In this document: piece after piece, positions 48,001 to 59,459 of the stretch
Layout of the letters: every line of letters begins with the position of its first letter
Position numbering within the stretch: the stretch's first letter is position 1
From: Turnera subulata
Taxonomy: Eukaryota; Streptophyta; Magnoliopsida; Malpighiales; Passifloraceae
Reading direction: 5' to 3'
Assembly (NCBI GenBank): GCA_028386065.3
Contig: JAKUCV010000313.1
Location: forward strand, 22,780-86,779
DNA length: 64,000 nt
Program-made: the position numbers and the translations under genes
Notes under the pieces: model-generated
Told to the model about the DNA's origin: nothing
What the model saw: the letters and a program-made list of their open reading frames with translations, nothing else
The model's database searches: none

Positions 48001-49336
48001 TCAAATTTGGGCATGTCACTTTCTTCTGGAATGGAAATCGCTCGGGTTATTTCAACTCGGAGATGGAGGAATATGTGGAAATCCCCAGTGATGTGGGAAT
48101 TACATTCAATGTCCAACCAAAGATGAAAGCCATAGAGATTGCAGAGAAGGCCAGGGATGCTATCCTCAGTGGCAAATTTCATCAGGCAAATATATCAACC
48201 TGTCTGGTCATATAACTTTGAACTTTTGATTTACATATCTGGTTGACCTTTTTTTCATGTGTTTAGGTTCGGGTGAACATACCGAATGGTGACATGGTGG
48301 GACATACTGGAGATGTTAAGGCTACAGTTGTGGCATGCAAAGCTGCTGATGATGCTGTAAAGGTATAACATCTTTCATTCTATCTTTCCGGAATATGAGT
48401 TTTCAAGTTTTCAGTCAATTGGTCCATCTGCTGTTACAGGATGTATGAATAAATTCTGGACACAATTGAGTTACTATTAATTTTGGCTTTGTCATGATAT
48501 AATGCTGTGAGCTTGTGTCCATGCTTTCATTATTTTTGACTTGTCTTCTTGATTCCTTTGTTGGAAATGAGGATAAGGAAACAGCTTAATGTTTTCAATA
48601 ATGAAATGATGACAACTTAAGCCCTGTGTCTTAACGCCTTACTTGTGTTCATTTGTTGGTAATGGTGATAAGAAAACAGCTTAATGAAACGACACAATTT
48701 CAATCATGTATGTATTAATGCCTTACTTCCTTGAAAGTGGATGAAAGTTTTTAAAGTGGAAAAATGTTGAAATTTTCGCTGGACAGTATTGAAAATTTTA
48801 TAGTAGAAGTTTTCATACCAGTGTTCGAAATACTTGGGAAGTTGGATGGGACTTATTATGCCAGCTGCTTATGACTGACTGGAGATAATTTGGATTGCAG
48901 ATGATCATAGATGCAATTGAGCAAGTTGGTGGCATATACGTGGTAACTGCTGATCATGGCAATGCTGAGGACATGGCAAAGAGGGACAAGTCTGGAAAAC
49001 CTGCCGTTGATAAGAACGGAAACGTCCAAATACTCACTTCTCACACCCTGCAACCAGTGAGTTCTCTTTGACCTCATATCCATTCCCTTAAAGATGTGAA
49101 ATTGAAGTATTCTTGCACCGAATGTGTTTTTTGAATGTATAATATCTCAAAACTCTGTTTTTCTCATGCAGGTACCAATTGCCATTGGAGGTCCCGGATT
49201 GGCACCTGGTGTCAGGTTCCGCAGTGATGTTCCTGATGGCGGACTCGCAAACGTGGCTGCAACTGTGATCAACCTGCACGGATTTGAGGCTCCTAGTGAT
49301 TATGAACCCACTCTCATTGAAGTAGTGGGCAATTAG
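44844..49336 (+). CDS. PGM1: 2,3-bisphosphoglycerate-independent phosphoglycerate mutase
   Basis: Interconverts 3- and 2-phosphoglycerate in cytosolic glycolysis through a phosphoserine intermediate with bound metal ions. Nine exons: 44844-45005, 45293-45420, 45923-46073, 46175-46378, 46927-47351, 47993-48185, 48267-48362, 48901-49056, 49172-49336, giving 559 aa, the family length. Alkaline-phosphatase-fold motifs: [24 protein letters not shown] (nucleophile Ser about 81), [34 protein letters not shown] and [10 protein letters not shown], which hold the metal ligands. The fourth coding exon continues directly from DQVQ. Intron 6 needs a GC donor after CATCAG (48186) to give [10 protein letters not shown]; a weak GT donor 21 bases later would insert seven residues in frame. 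Intron 1 begins GTCTCT and runs into a long TC microsatellite. Confidence 0.96.
45007..45044 (+). repeat. (TC)19 microsatellite at start of mutase intron 1
   Basis: Nineteen perfect TC units start at the second base of the intron, so the repeat makes up everything after the donor's G. Confidence 0.9.
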
Positions 49337-50596
49337 GATAACATAAGTCTGCATTTTCTTCGCTGTTAATTAGATTATGGTAATTAACAAATACAATATT
49401 GAACCATATTAAAGTTACATCAGAATAAGTTTTTTTGCTGGACGTGCTCATTGGAATCTGTGGCCACCCATTTTCTACTCAGGGTAGGCGTTTTGAATTC
49501 TGTCTGTTGGTTTTTGACAGAGTATTGTATTGCAAACGGCAGTTTAATGGTTTTACTTGTCCTTTGCGTCCAGAGCTTTTTTCTTTTGTAAATTTTACTG
49601 TTCTGCATGCCGATGGAAATATGCAATTGGTAGAAAGAATTATTGAGTGTGATTGGAAAAAGCGTTTCTTTACTGTACCACATGGATTATATTGTTAAGA
49701 TGACTTGTCAATTCAATTGGCATGCACCTAAAAGAAAATATGAGGATATGTAAGGAGCAGAGGAGGACATGGGGCTACTGGAATCTGCTTCTCAATTTAA
49801 TTCGTGAAAACATGAAAGAAAACTGCAAAATGTAAGAAGAGCCATCCAGTGAATCCTATCGAGCAATCCAACTATTGCTACCTTATGTCTTTTCTTGTGG
49901 TGCACGTTGGGTCAATATAGAAGCCCCCGGTTAAGGGAGGAGAATAGACAAATCTTAAAACGAAGCTAGTAAGTAGTAACAGAAAAGGGTGATTCTTGGG
50001 AAGAAGATTCAGCATGTATTTTGTGCAGTACACATTTTCAAACTGAAGCATAGATAAAACTTGTGTATAATTGATGTCAAGCTAAAGTTTTATTTGCAGC
50101 TCTTTTAAATTGTCAAATTGATTAGTGTCTAATTTAAACAAACATTTACCACGAAAAAAATCCCCCAAAACTGATAAGTAGACTTTTTTTTTGGCTAAAA
50201 TAATATGTAATTAGCAGTTGCAATATGTCGCGTGCTTCATCGTTTCCTTTTTGTGCAATTAGACCAGATATTTAATGTGTGCCCTGCATCCAGGACCTCA
50301 TTCTTCATGACTGGCTGTGGACTTACAACTACACAAGAAAAAGTAAAGAAATTTCACTACTTTTAATGAGAATGAAAAAACACAAGTGCCTCCAAAACTA
50401 GTTACCCTTGAACAGAATTAAACAATCTGTCTGCTTAGGTTTTCCAAAGAATAAGCAACTTTTAACATAAAACAAATGAAGCCCAACAGCTACTTGGATA
50501 CAACTATCACAAATGACTACGATGCAGTTACCTGGAAGTTGTATTTGTCATCGCCCACTCGCCCAAGACTAATCTAGTTTTGGAAGCTCGTTGATT
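49337..50596. other. Convergent intergenic region (mutase / CDKF-1)
   Basis: Contains the two facing 3' UTRs. AT-rich; no gene or distinct repeat was recognised. Confidence 0.5.
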
Positions 50597-52539
50597 TCAA
50601 GAAAACTGTATGGAAAAACCAGCATTGGTAGTTCTAATATTCATAGGGCCAAGTTCATCAAAATCTGAATCGCCTCCATCATCATTGTAGGGGTGCCACC
50701 CACCTGAAGAATCCTCATCCGGCCTACTATGTGTTGAAGGAAAACTAAGCTCGGAGAGTGGAACTGGAAGCGGCTCTTTACTGAAGTACTCATCATGAAG
50801 CAGTTCCATTGCTGTTGCTCTGCTAGCTGGGTCATAACAAATAAGCTTCTTGACTAGAGATATTTCGTCAGGTGTGCGCCCAGAGAGGCAGGCTTCTACA
50901 CCCATTGGATTTTCCACCTTGGCAAAGGAGATGGTTCCGTAATCAGGAAGATTTAAACAGCCCGGCCACACTTCCTCCGTCAAGTTTCCCAATACATTGA
51001 TAATTCGACTGAGTTGATCGATGTCAGATGTCCCTGGAAAAAGTGGCTGCAGATTTAAGAGCTCAGCAAATATGCAGCCTAGTGACCATAGGTCAACCTC
51101 CACCCCATAGTCTGTGGATCCATAGAGCAGTTCAGGTGCTCTAAACCACCTTGTTCCAACACAGGAGGTGAGCGAACCTCGCCGATCATCCCCCGCTTCC
51201 TCAGCTTCAAACGAGTAACAACTCTTCACATCTTCTCCCAAGTCACTTGCAGTCCCCGTCGCAAAACAAGAAGTATTGCCATCCTGGATACTAACTGCCT
51301 TGTCAACTTCATCATATGAATCACCAATGTCTCTGAGAGATTCTTCTCCACTGATGCCGCCAAGCTTTTGGCTTCCATAACCTTCTTGAGATGTACTGTC
51401 CACCTCAGGAACAGCTTCAGATGGTGGAACAGTATCTTGCTCATACATAGTGTCCTGCTCATATGGCTGACCATTCTCATCCTCTGCCACAAATCCCTGA
51501 TCCATGAGTATCCTTGCCTGCAATCAAAATCAAGTTTAACATTTCTCTCCGAAACAGTAAAAAGTTACTCTCAGTCAGCCAACATTCACCAATATCAAGT
51601 TAGCAGCTCATCAGATTACAAGTTCACTGACTGACATTGAACTCCATTGCGTCTATTACATGTTTAGACAGATCAACCATAACTTTTGAAACCTATATGG
51701 CCAAACAACAATTCCCTTGACCACTGATCATAAACATGCACGTGGCAACTTCACACTGAATGGACAAAACTCAGTATCTTACATTAAACCAACCACCTGC
51801 AATGTCTACTACCCAATCACAAGCATCCGCTACACACTCAAGTAGCATCAACTGTTGATCGAAAACGAAGCAAAAAAATAAACATCAATCCAATCTTAAT
51901 TCTACCAATTTCAATAACGTAACATACAAACATCCAAGATTTAAAACTTCACTTTAAGACCCAAATTTCCAATCTTTACGACAAAAACCAACTCAACAAA
52001 ACAAACCCAGAAAACAAAAGTCCATTTACCTGTCCAAAATCGGCCAACTTGAGCTCACCCTGATCGGAGATCAACAAATTCCCGGGCTTCAAATCCCGAT
52101 GCACGATCATATTCCGGTGGCACGCATCCACCCCGCACAGAATCTGCACCATCCATTGCTTCACCTCCCCGGCGCTCAGCCCGCCGTCCCTCCTCTTCCC
52201 TTCCTTGATCACCGCCGCCAGGTCCGTCCTCAGGAACTCCAGCACCAGCACCGCGTCCTCGTCTTCCCGCCAAAAGTACTCGTGCAGGGCGACGACGTTG
52301 GGGCAGTTCTGGAGGATCTGCAGCGCGTCGATTTCGCGGAACGCCGACTGGTAGTCGTGAATCTCCTTCAGGGCGACCGTCGCGCCGTCGGCGAGGCGGC
52401 GGGCCCTGTACACGTCGGCGTAGGCGCCGGACCCGACCCGCTCCTGGATTTCGTACTTGGCGATGATCTCCGGGCGGGTGTGGATGCTCCAGCTCTTGGC
52501 CGGAGCCGGCTGCGGTGGCGGAGGCGGTGACTGATCCAT
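50597..52539 (-). CDS. CDKF-1: Cyclin-dependent kinase F-1 (CDK-activating kinase)
   Basis: Plant-specific CAK that phosphorylates the T-loop of CDKD kinases and thereby controls CDK activation and Pol II CTD phosphorylation. Two exons, 52539-52030 and 51517-50597, encode 476 aa (Arabidopsis CDKF;1 is about 479). Exon 1 carries a Pro-rich N-terminus, the Gly loop RVGSGAYADVY (34-44), the ATP Lys in VALKEI (58), the catalytic HRDLKPGN (147-154) and DFG (167-169). Exon 2 starts with an acidic insertion of about 115 residues between DFG and the activation segment SCVGTRWFRAPELLYG, the hallmark of CDKF, then the C-lobe with VDLWSLGCIFAELL. T292 in CVGTRWF is the expected activating phosphosite. 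Exon 1 is strongly GC-rich compared with exon 2 and the flanks. Confidence 0.96.
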
Positions 52540-54380
52540 TCGTTGATCGGGTCGGGTCTGGAGTGTAAGAACTGGAAAAATGTCAGTTTGCTTTTTTTAG
52601 GCCTTTGACGGTTTCCAGTCTGGTCTGAAGTGGACTGGAAGTAGTGGTGTTTGAGGTTTTTCCTTTTTCAGTTCGTTGGATTGGAAGACGAAATGACCGA
52701 TATACCCTCAATGGCTCTTTACATATTTCCCCTTCTTGGTGTTCTCTATCCGGGGGCGTCCCGTAAATTTGTCACGTATAAATCGAGCATGTGTCCTTTT
52801 CCGTTGTGACTTAACGCAAATTTAGATGAGCTTTTGTTTAATGTGCTAGTTTTGATAGATGACGTTGTGAAGAAAATTCTGTTAAGAGAGAGTGATTGCA
52901 TTAGTTGAATAAATTCTATAAGAGCTAATAAATTCTACAATCATAGATAATATGCGCTGCACTTTTATACATACATGTTCTGGATTCAATGTTTAGGATG
53001 GTTTTAGATCAAGTAAACATATCAGTGCCAAGTAATTTGCAAGTTTTCAATGTAGTCTGGCTAGTTTGGGACAAAAAGAAAAGACTATGGAACCAATTAG
53101 CATTGGTTGTTTTAAGGCGTGCTGTATTTTCCTAGACTCCAATGTTCATGTTTCGAGTTCTGGATGCGGGTGTATGGAAATTGTGCTATTAATAATGGTT
53201 TCGCCTTTTATGTGGCTCCCTCATGAAGGTAACCGTCGGGTCACGGAGAGAAATTAGTCTGGTACTATTTGCACTCCTATGTGTTCTTTTCCCTCCAATT
53301 TCGATTTGTTCCCCAAGTTAGCACTAAGATTGAGAGCGAAATTTAGTTTTAGGTTTCACAACACTGGTCGGGTGGGTTTAAGGATTATGTTTCACCATTT
53401 TCAGGAAACGAAGGACGGGCTGTTTTGTTGTTGAAGAATGATATGAACTACTAGACAAGACTATATAGGAGGGTGAAAACTGAAAACGCCACAAGTAACA
53501 GGACGGGCCCGGCAGAAATAGACACCTCCTGTCCAGCAATGTCAATGAGAACCATGCATGTGGTAAGAGCTGCATATTAGTGGCCACAATTCACATGGCT
53601 CTCTGAATTCTGATTGGTACTTTTCCTTAGGTCCCTATTAAAATGAAGTAGAGCTACCAGAGCTTGGTGTTTTAGGTACGATATTCCCATATATGAGTTG
53701 TGTGATGTGGGAATTGCCTTAATACTACAGTGCTTCTAGTTCTTATAACCTGCATCTGTCCTTCTTCAACAAGAAAGAGCAATGAAGTAGAGCAGTAGAT
53801 TTCACCGACTTCAATCATCAACATTTAATGATTCCATTTTAAGAGAGAATAACGTCCAAGTTGAAGAAAACAAAGGAAAAAGAAAAGATTGTGCTGGAGC
53901 CATTATTATGATCCATCTACTCTTCATTTCTCATTTATGATCTATCTCAAAAAGGACCGACTCATTCATTTTATCCGCCAACCCACATAGTGGAAGAGAC
54001 AAGACAAACTGTAAGAAAGGAATTGATGCGATTATTGATCTAAAAAAGGAGGAGGAATTAATGAGAAGGTACTGAAGTAAGTAGGAATATAGATGTGCAT
54101 TGCTAAACCATACTGACCAACCCCACCAAATATACCACACAACCAGGAACACCATTATACTAAAGAGGAAATGAGAGAATGAACAATTCCCTCCACGCTT
54201 CTTGTTTGCTTAGGGCCTACTAATACACCAGCAATAAAATATCTATAATTCGGAAGTCAGGAATCAGCACTTGATGAACATCAAAACCCAGAAGACCAAA
54301 ACTCATTTGCAAAACTACAATGCTTTGTAGTCAAAAGTGGGTGAGTATCATCATCCATGCCAAGCTGCTGCCGTCAGGTG
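52540..54380. other. Intergenic: CDKF-1 promoter and ROP 3' region
   Basis: Left side is upstream of CDKF-1, right side downstream of the ROP gene; both genes are on the minus strand. One GTTTCGAGTTC word near 53153 resembles a SINE box B, but no element could be bounded. No gene was seen. Confidence 0.4.
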
Positions 54381-56106
54381 CTAGACAACACAACCTCCAC
54401 ACATAATACTCCTGCAGCAGGTGAAACAAAAAAGATCAGGAAAGGAAGGTCTTACATGTGTAATTGGACCACCATTAAAAAGAAACAAAGAAAACTCGGC
54501 CAATTTGGCACTCTCTTTAAGTGTCCAAGAGAATAAAATGCAGAATATAGGAAGGCAGCTTACGCAATTGTGCAACCGGAACTTCTGCGCCTTTTCTTCC
54601 TTGGAATCTCCTTCCTCCTTGGGGGTTGGAGAACAACCTTGATTGCAGTATCAAAAACAGCTTTGACATTCTGAAGAGTGAACGGCACACATTAATGTTG
54701 GTACCTTATCAAAATCTTAAAGAAAACAGAAAGAAAAACTACTAGACCAGGATATAAAAACTTCTAAAACCACAGCAATTTACCTGCTGAGTTTTGGAAC
54801 TGCACTCAATATATGCTGCAGCGCCAATTTGTTTCCTCAGCTCTTCTCCCTGACATTGTAATCCAAACATCAGACACCTCTTTTCCACAAGACCTTAATT
54901 CACAATCAAAGAAAATAAAGACTGTACATAGTACCTGAGCAGATGTTATTATATTGGGATTCATATGATCTGTTATGTATCCTCTGTCGTCACGAAGATC
55001 TGTTAAAGATCAAAGAACATCACTTGGTATGCAGCATAACACATGTATGTATATATATATACACACAAGCAAGTGCGCATCATCAATTTTTTTGGTTTTG
55101 GTTATCAAGTTACCTAATTTTGTTCCAACAAGCACAATTGGCACATTTGGAGCAAATCGACGCAGCTCAGGCATCCACTGGGAGAAAAAGCAAATGAACT
55201 AACAGCTTCAGTTGCTGATGTAGATAATAGAAATCTTATGTAGAACTGAAACAGCTCCTTTTTGGAGAAAATGACACATTTTTCATAACTTTTGAGACAA
55301 GACATGATAAAGAACACGCTTGTTTCACAAGAGGAGCAAGTTAATATAATCAACTAATTAAAAAGGCTTTAATTTGAAACGGATGGTGTAATATGACACT
55401 CTGTTCTCTTTTCTTCCACGTGATAAAACAAAGGAAAAGGCATCAGAAAAGGAAAGTGAAAGAGAAAAGAAAGAGCAGGAAAATTAAAGTTTAAGAAAAG
55501 ACAAGGGCATTAAAGTTTATACCTTCTTGAGTACATTTTCATAACTCGCCCGGCTAATTAATGAGAAAGCCAGCACAAATATGTCTGCACCTCTGTAACT
55601 CAATGGCCTCAGCCTGCTATAGTCCTCCTGACCTTTAATGAAGAACATGAAGCAATTAGGCATAACTCATTAATAACATTGAAACTAGCAATGGATAAAC
55701 ATAATCACTGGCAACATTACAACTTAGCAGAAGACTGTTTTATGCATAAAGAAAACCTCAATACCTGCAGTGTCCCACAGTCCCAAATTGACAATACTCC
55801 CATCCACAGCCACATTAGCGCTGAAGTTATCAAACACAGTTGGTATATAATCCTGGCAATCAAACACACATAATATGAAAAACCCTTTAAAAAGATGAAA
55901 GAAAGCAGATGAAACCAACAGAACTGCAATCATCATAGAACACCCTTTTTAATGTATGAGAAAATAGATGTGGAAGTGGGTGAGGAGTACTGTTGAGGAA
56001 GACTTACAGTAGGGAACTTGTTGCTGGTGTAACAAATGAGCATACAGGTTTTGCCAACAGCACCATCACCAACTGTGACACATTTAATGAACTTTGAAGC
56101 ACTCAT
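54381..56106 (-). CDS. ROP10: Type II ROP/RAC small GTPase (ROP10-like)
   Basis: Plant Rho-type switch acting at the plasma membrane in polarity, hormone and stress signalling. Eight exons: 56106-56008, 55852-55765, 55632-55523, 55177-55114, 54999-54935, 54849-54784, 54670-54564, 54411-54381, giving 209 aa. P-loop GDGAVGKT, effector region YIPTVFDNF, switch [24 protein letters not shown] for guanine recognition and [15 protein letters not shown] follow in order. The C-terminus has a polybasic run ([15 protein letters not shown]) and two cysteine motifs, GCTIA and SIMCGGCVV. It lacks a CaaX box, which marks type II ROPs that are S-acylated rather than prenylated; the extra 3' intron splitting the tail is also typical of that subgroup. 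The tail resembles Arabidopsis ROP10, but orthology was not tested. Confidence 0.94.
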
Positions 56107-56470
56107 CTCCTTAAACTCTTTAACAAACAAGAACAAGCACAGTAGCTAGCTGTTTCTTAGCCAAACCCTTACTAGAAAGAAGTACTACTACTATATGACA
56201 CTCCCCAAAAGGTTGAGGACCTTGAGGTAAAGAAAAGAAGAAAAGGGAAGAGGTGCTTATAAAGAAAAAGGCTGAACAGAAGAAGTTAAAGAAGGAGAAG
56301 AACACAAAGAGGACTTGTGTGTCTAGAAATGTTACTAATAAGACTTCTTGACTTGAGAGCTAAGATGATGCATAGAAATAGAAGCACTACTCTTTAAAAC
56401 ACTAGAAAAAGGCAATATAGTAGTATTGTGAGTATGTGTGTGTGAGAGAGAGACAGAGAGAGAGGAAGAG
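56107..56470 (-). promoter_or_regulatory. ROP gene 5' UTR and promoter-proximal region
   Basis: Upstream of the ROP start codon. It contains purine-rich stretches and a GA microsatellite (about 56438-56466; TC on the coding strand), common around plant core promoters. No TATA box could be assigned. Confidence 0.4.
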
Positions 56471-59459
56471 ATATAGAGAGGAGTGGAGGTGGTTCTTGTC
56501 GTTAGTCAAAGTGTCCACTGCACTTTATCGTTCATCGTCCCCTCTCGATGGATTTCAAATCCAAGAACAGCAAGTTTTTTTGAAATGCAGAATAATGGGC
56601 CCCTCTCTCTCTCTCAAACGTTTACTTAAAGGCCCCATTCTTTTTTTAATTTCTCAGAATTTTGCCCGCACTAATTCTGATTCGATGTGAATCACTTAAT
56701 TGGATTGGATTCAACTCGCACTCTTAATGAGTGAATCTCTTAATGAGAATTTTTTACATGCACAAATACTCAAATTCGGAACTACATGCACAAAAGGCTC
56801 CCTTTCGAAACCTTGCTTAAGCGGAACCAATGCATTAGACCAACTTACATTGGTTAAAGGCTCCATTTTAAATAATATTGTTGGTTTTCCAACCATGCAG
56901 ATCGGCAGATGCTGTCACATGTTTTCAATTTTGTTCCTAATTTTGTTGTTTTACTGGCATTAAAGGAAGAGCCCTTTGACACAATTAAATTAGTTCTTTT
57001 TGTGTTAGGGGAAATGAAAAGACAAAAGGAAAATTCATTAATCTATGCCAACGTGCATGAGAAGCCAATGGTTAATTACTTAATTTGTTTAGCTTGTTCA
57101 AGAAGATGTGAAAGTAAATTATCTTGTGCCATTTTTGACAAGCAGTGTGCTATGGAAGAAACCCGACTGCCGTCCCTCTTAATGTCACTTGATCTTTGTC
57201 AGTTAGCAGTGAAAAGCAGAGCAAAACAACAAAGAGAAAAACAGAGATGCAGAATTTCTCTATTGAATGTTCTTTCCAGTTGCATGAAAAGCAGCATCAC
57301 AATTGTTATCCATTTAAAAAATAATAATTAAAAAAAGGGCAAAATAGAGTTACTACTTGTAGTTTACAGGTTGGGTTAGTTGGAAGACATTTCTTAGCTG
57401 CATTAAATTTTTGAACAGTTAAAATGTGACCGTTGGGCACTATTTTGACTAATTATGAATATTGGTATTAAATACCCCCACCACAACAACTAGGGTCGCT
57501 GTCGCCTGTCGCCTGCTACTAGCTACACATGCAGGGAATACATGGTTCAATTTCATTTATGCTTTTGCGGACCTTAAGTGTTTCAATTTGCACTAATGTC
57601 TTCAAAGAAAAAACAAAAAGAAAAAAAGAAAAACAGTAATGCCTCCTCGTCTAGAACAACTCTGACCAGCAACATGGCTTTTGTTAGTAGTTTCCTTTTT
57701 GGCAAATGTTAATGAGTGCCTAATAAGGCATTATGTATACTTATTTGGTAAGTTATTACCTCACCAACCAGAAGCAAGTTCCTTTTCGGGCAGAATTCTC
57801 CTTTTGCTCCTCAACCTGCAGGGTATTAAAAACAGTTTCTAGTTTTCTTTTGTGTATAATTGTGGTAGGTTAATCTCTTAATAGGAATTTTTGGTGTATA
57901 AAGACTCAAATTTGGGACCCAGAAGAATCTCATTTTAATATTATTATATATAATAATTAAGTGTGTATTCCACAAACTTTCGTTTTTCTTAGTAGAATCC
58001 CAATTATAAAGTAAGTTTTTTGTTCTAATTAAAAAACAAAGAATTTGACTGGGTTTAGTACTTGTATACTGTAATCAATCGTTTTCGTGGCAAAAAGCAA
58101 ATAGCCATGTGCCGGGAAAGGCAGACAAGAGAACCTTGCAAAATTGTAAAAAAGTGCCACAATTTTGGTCTTCAAGAAGATTTATCGGTAGCTAAAAGCC
58201 CATTATTTTGCATTCCAAGGACCAGCTGGGGTCTCAATGCAGCTACTTACAGCCCAGATTAAGCTGGCAGGAGGACATACCATGCACCTCTAAAACCTAC
58301 AGAATATATTTGTAGATTACAAGAATTTGTCTCAAAGTATGAGATTGAAAGAATGTTTAAAGTGGATCTAGTAGTCAAATCCAATTTTGACTTATTAATC
58401 CCACGAACTTAACCTGATGATGAAGGAAAATCAGCCATTAATGGTCCCTGGAAATTTTTTATATCATCAGGATTGGTCACTGAAAAATGAATCATCAAAA
58501 CTTCTTATTGGATTGAAAACAAGTTAAGTCTCTTTAAACAAAACTTGAATAAACCACCTATACCATTTACATTTGAGTGAGGGCTGATGATGCAATCTCT
58601 TCGATTCCAATCCTCCCTTTTCAAACATTTAGCTTAGGATCATTTTCCCGTTGGACGTTTAGTAGGAGCATGCACGGTCGAATCATTCGTTTTCTTTACG
58701 AAAAAAATGAATAATCGAATCATATTCTTTATTGACTTGTTGATTTGTGCCAAAATCGACAATCCACAAGCTTGGGACAAATGAATGTTTAAATATATGT
58801 TTTGCTTGGGACGAATGAATCTTTAATATTTTTTCTTGGGCCAAATGATTCTTTTTAAATGTTTTAACAATATTTGAATACTATACGTGTACAATTTCAG
58901 TTTTATATCAGATGTGATAAAAAAAGTATTCCGAAAAAAAGTTATTGGTGTGATCCTTCCTCGTAGAAGTAGACCCTTTCAACCAAATGCAAAGGAACAA
59001 AGACCAGTCTCGTAATAAAAAATCGTTAATCTTCTGGAAGGTGGAAGGACTTCTATTTGACCCTTGCAGCCAAATGCAAAGAAACAAAGACCAGTCGCTT
59101 AATAAAAATCGTTAATCTGGAAGGTGGAAGGACCCCTATGACCTGTGGCTTATTATTTTCTTTCTTTTGATCCACCCATCATTGGATGGGAAGGCAAATC
59201 TCATTGGACAGCAACAAATGAGAATGAGGGTGATGGTTGCTCAAGTGGTGTAAGGCCAGTGTCTTGTTTCACAACAAAGCAGAACTGCAATTTAGACTTG
59301 AAAGATATATTATCCGTTATTTCATGACTGTCTCAATACAAAACATACCCAAAGACTAGGTCCATAACAAATTCAAAACACTCCCTTATTAAAAACATCC
59401 GCTAATGGAGATAACCAAGAGTTCAGAAAACTAGGAATATAACTATTGCTGGGGGAAAT
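56471..59459. other. Intergenic, repeat-bearing
   Basis: About 3 kb without a supported gene. SINE tail-like words recur at about 56725-56800 and 57865-57930 (AATGAGAATTTTTTACATGC-like strings followed by CAAATTCGGAAC or CAAATTTGGGAC). A tandem duplication is annotated separately at 58983. Open frames here show no recognisable domain. Confidence 0.4.
58983..59139. repeat. Imperfect tandem duplication, period about 87 bp
   Basis: CCAAATGCAAAGGAACAAAG at 58983 recurs at 59070 with one change. The two units continue in parallel through ATCGTTAATC and GGAAGGTGGAAGGAC, with small indels between copies. Confidence 0.8.

Noticed and set aside
38312..49336. Metabolic gene cluster linking the glucose transporter and phosphoglycerate mutase
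   Set aside because: Both relate to sugar metabolism, but they are separate conserved housekeeping genes with their own promoters; adjacency is likely chance.
56909..57331. A 140-codon plus-strand open frame
   Set aside because: Low-complexity, no recognisable family and no supporting splice or promoter signals.
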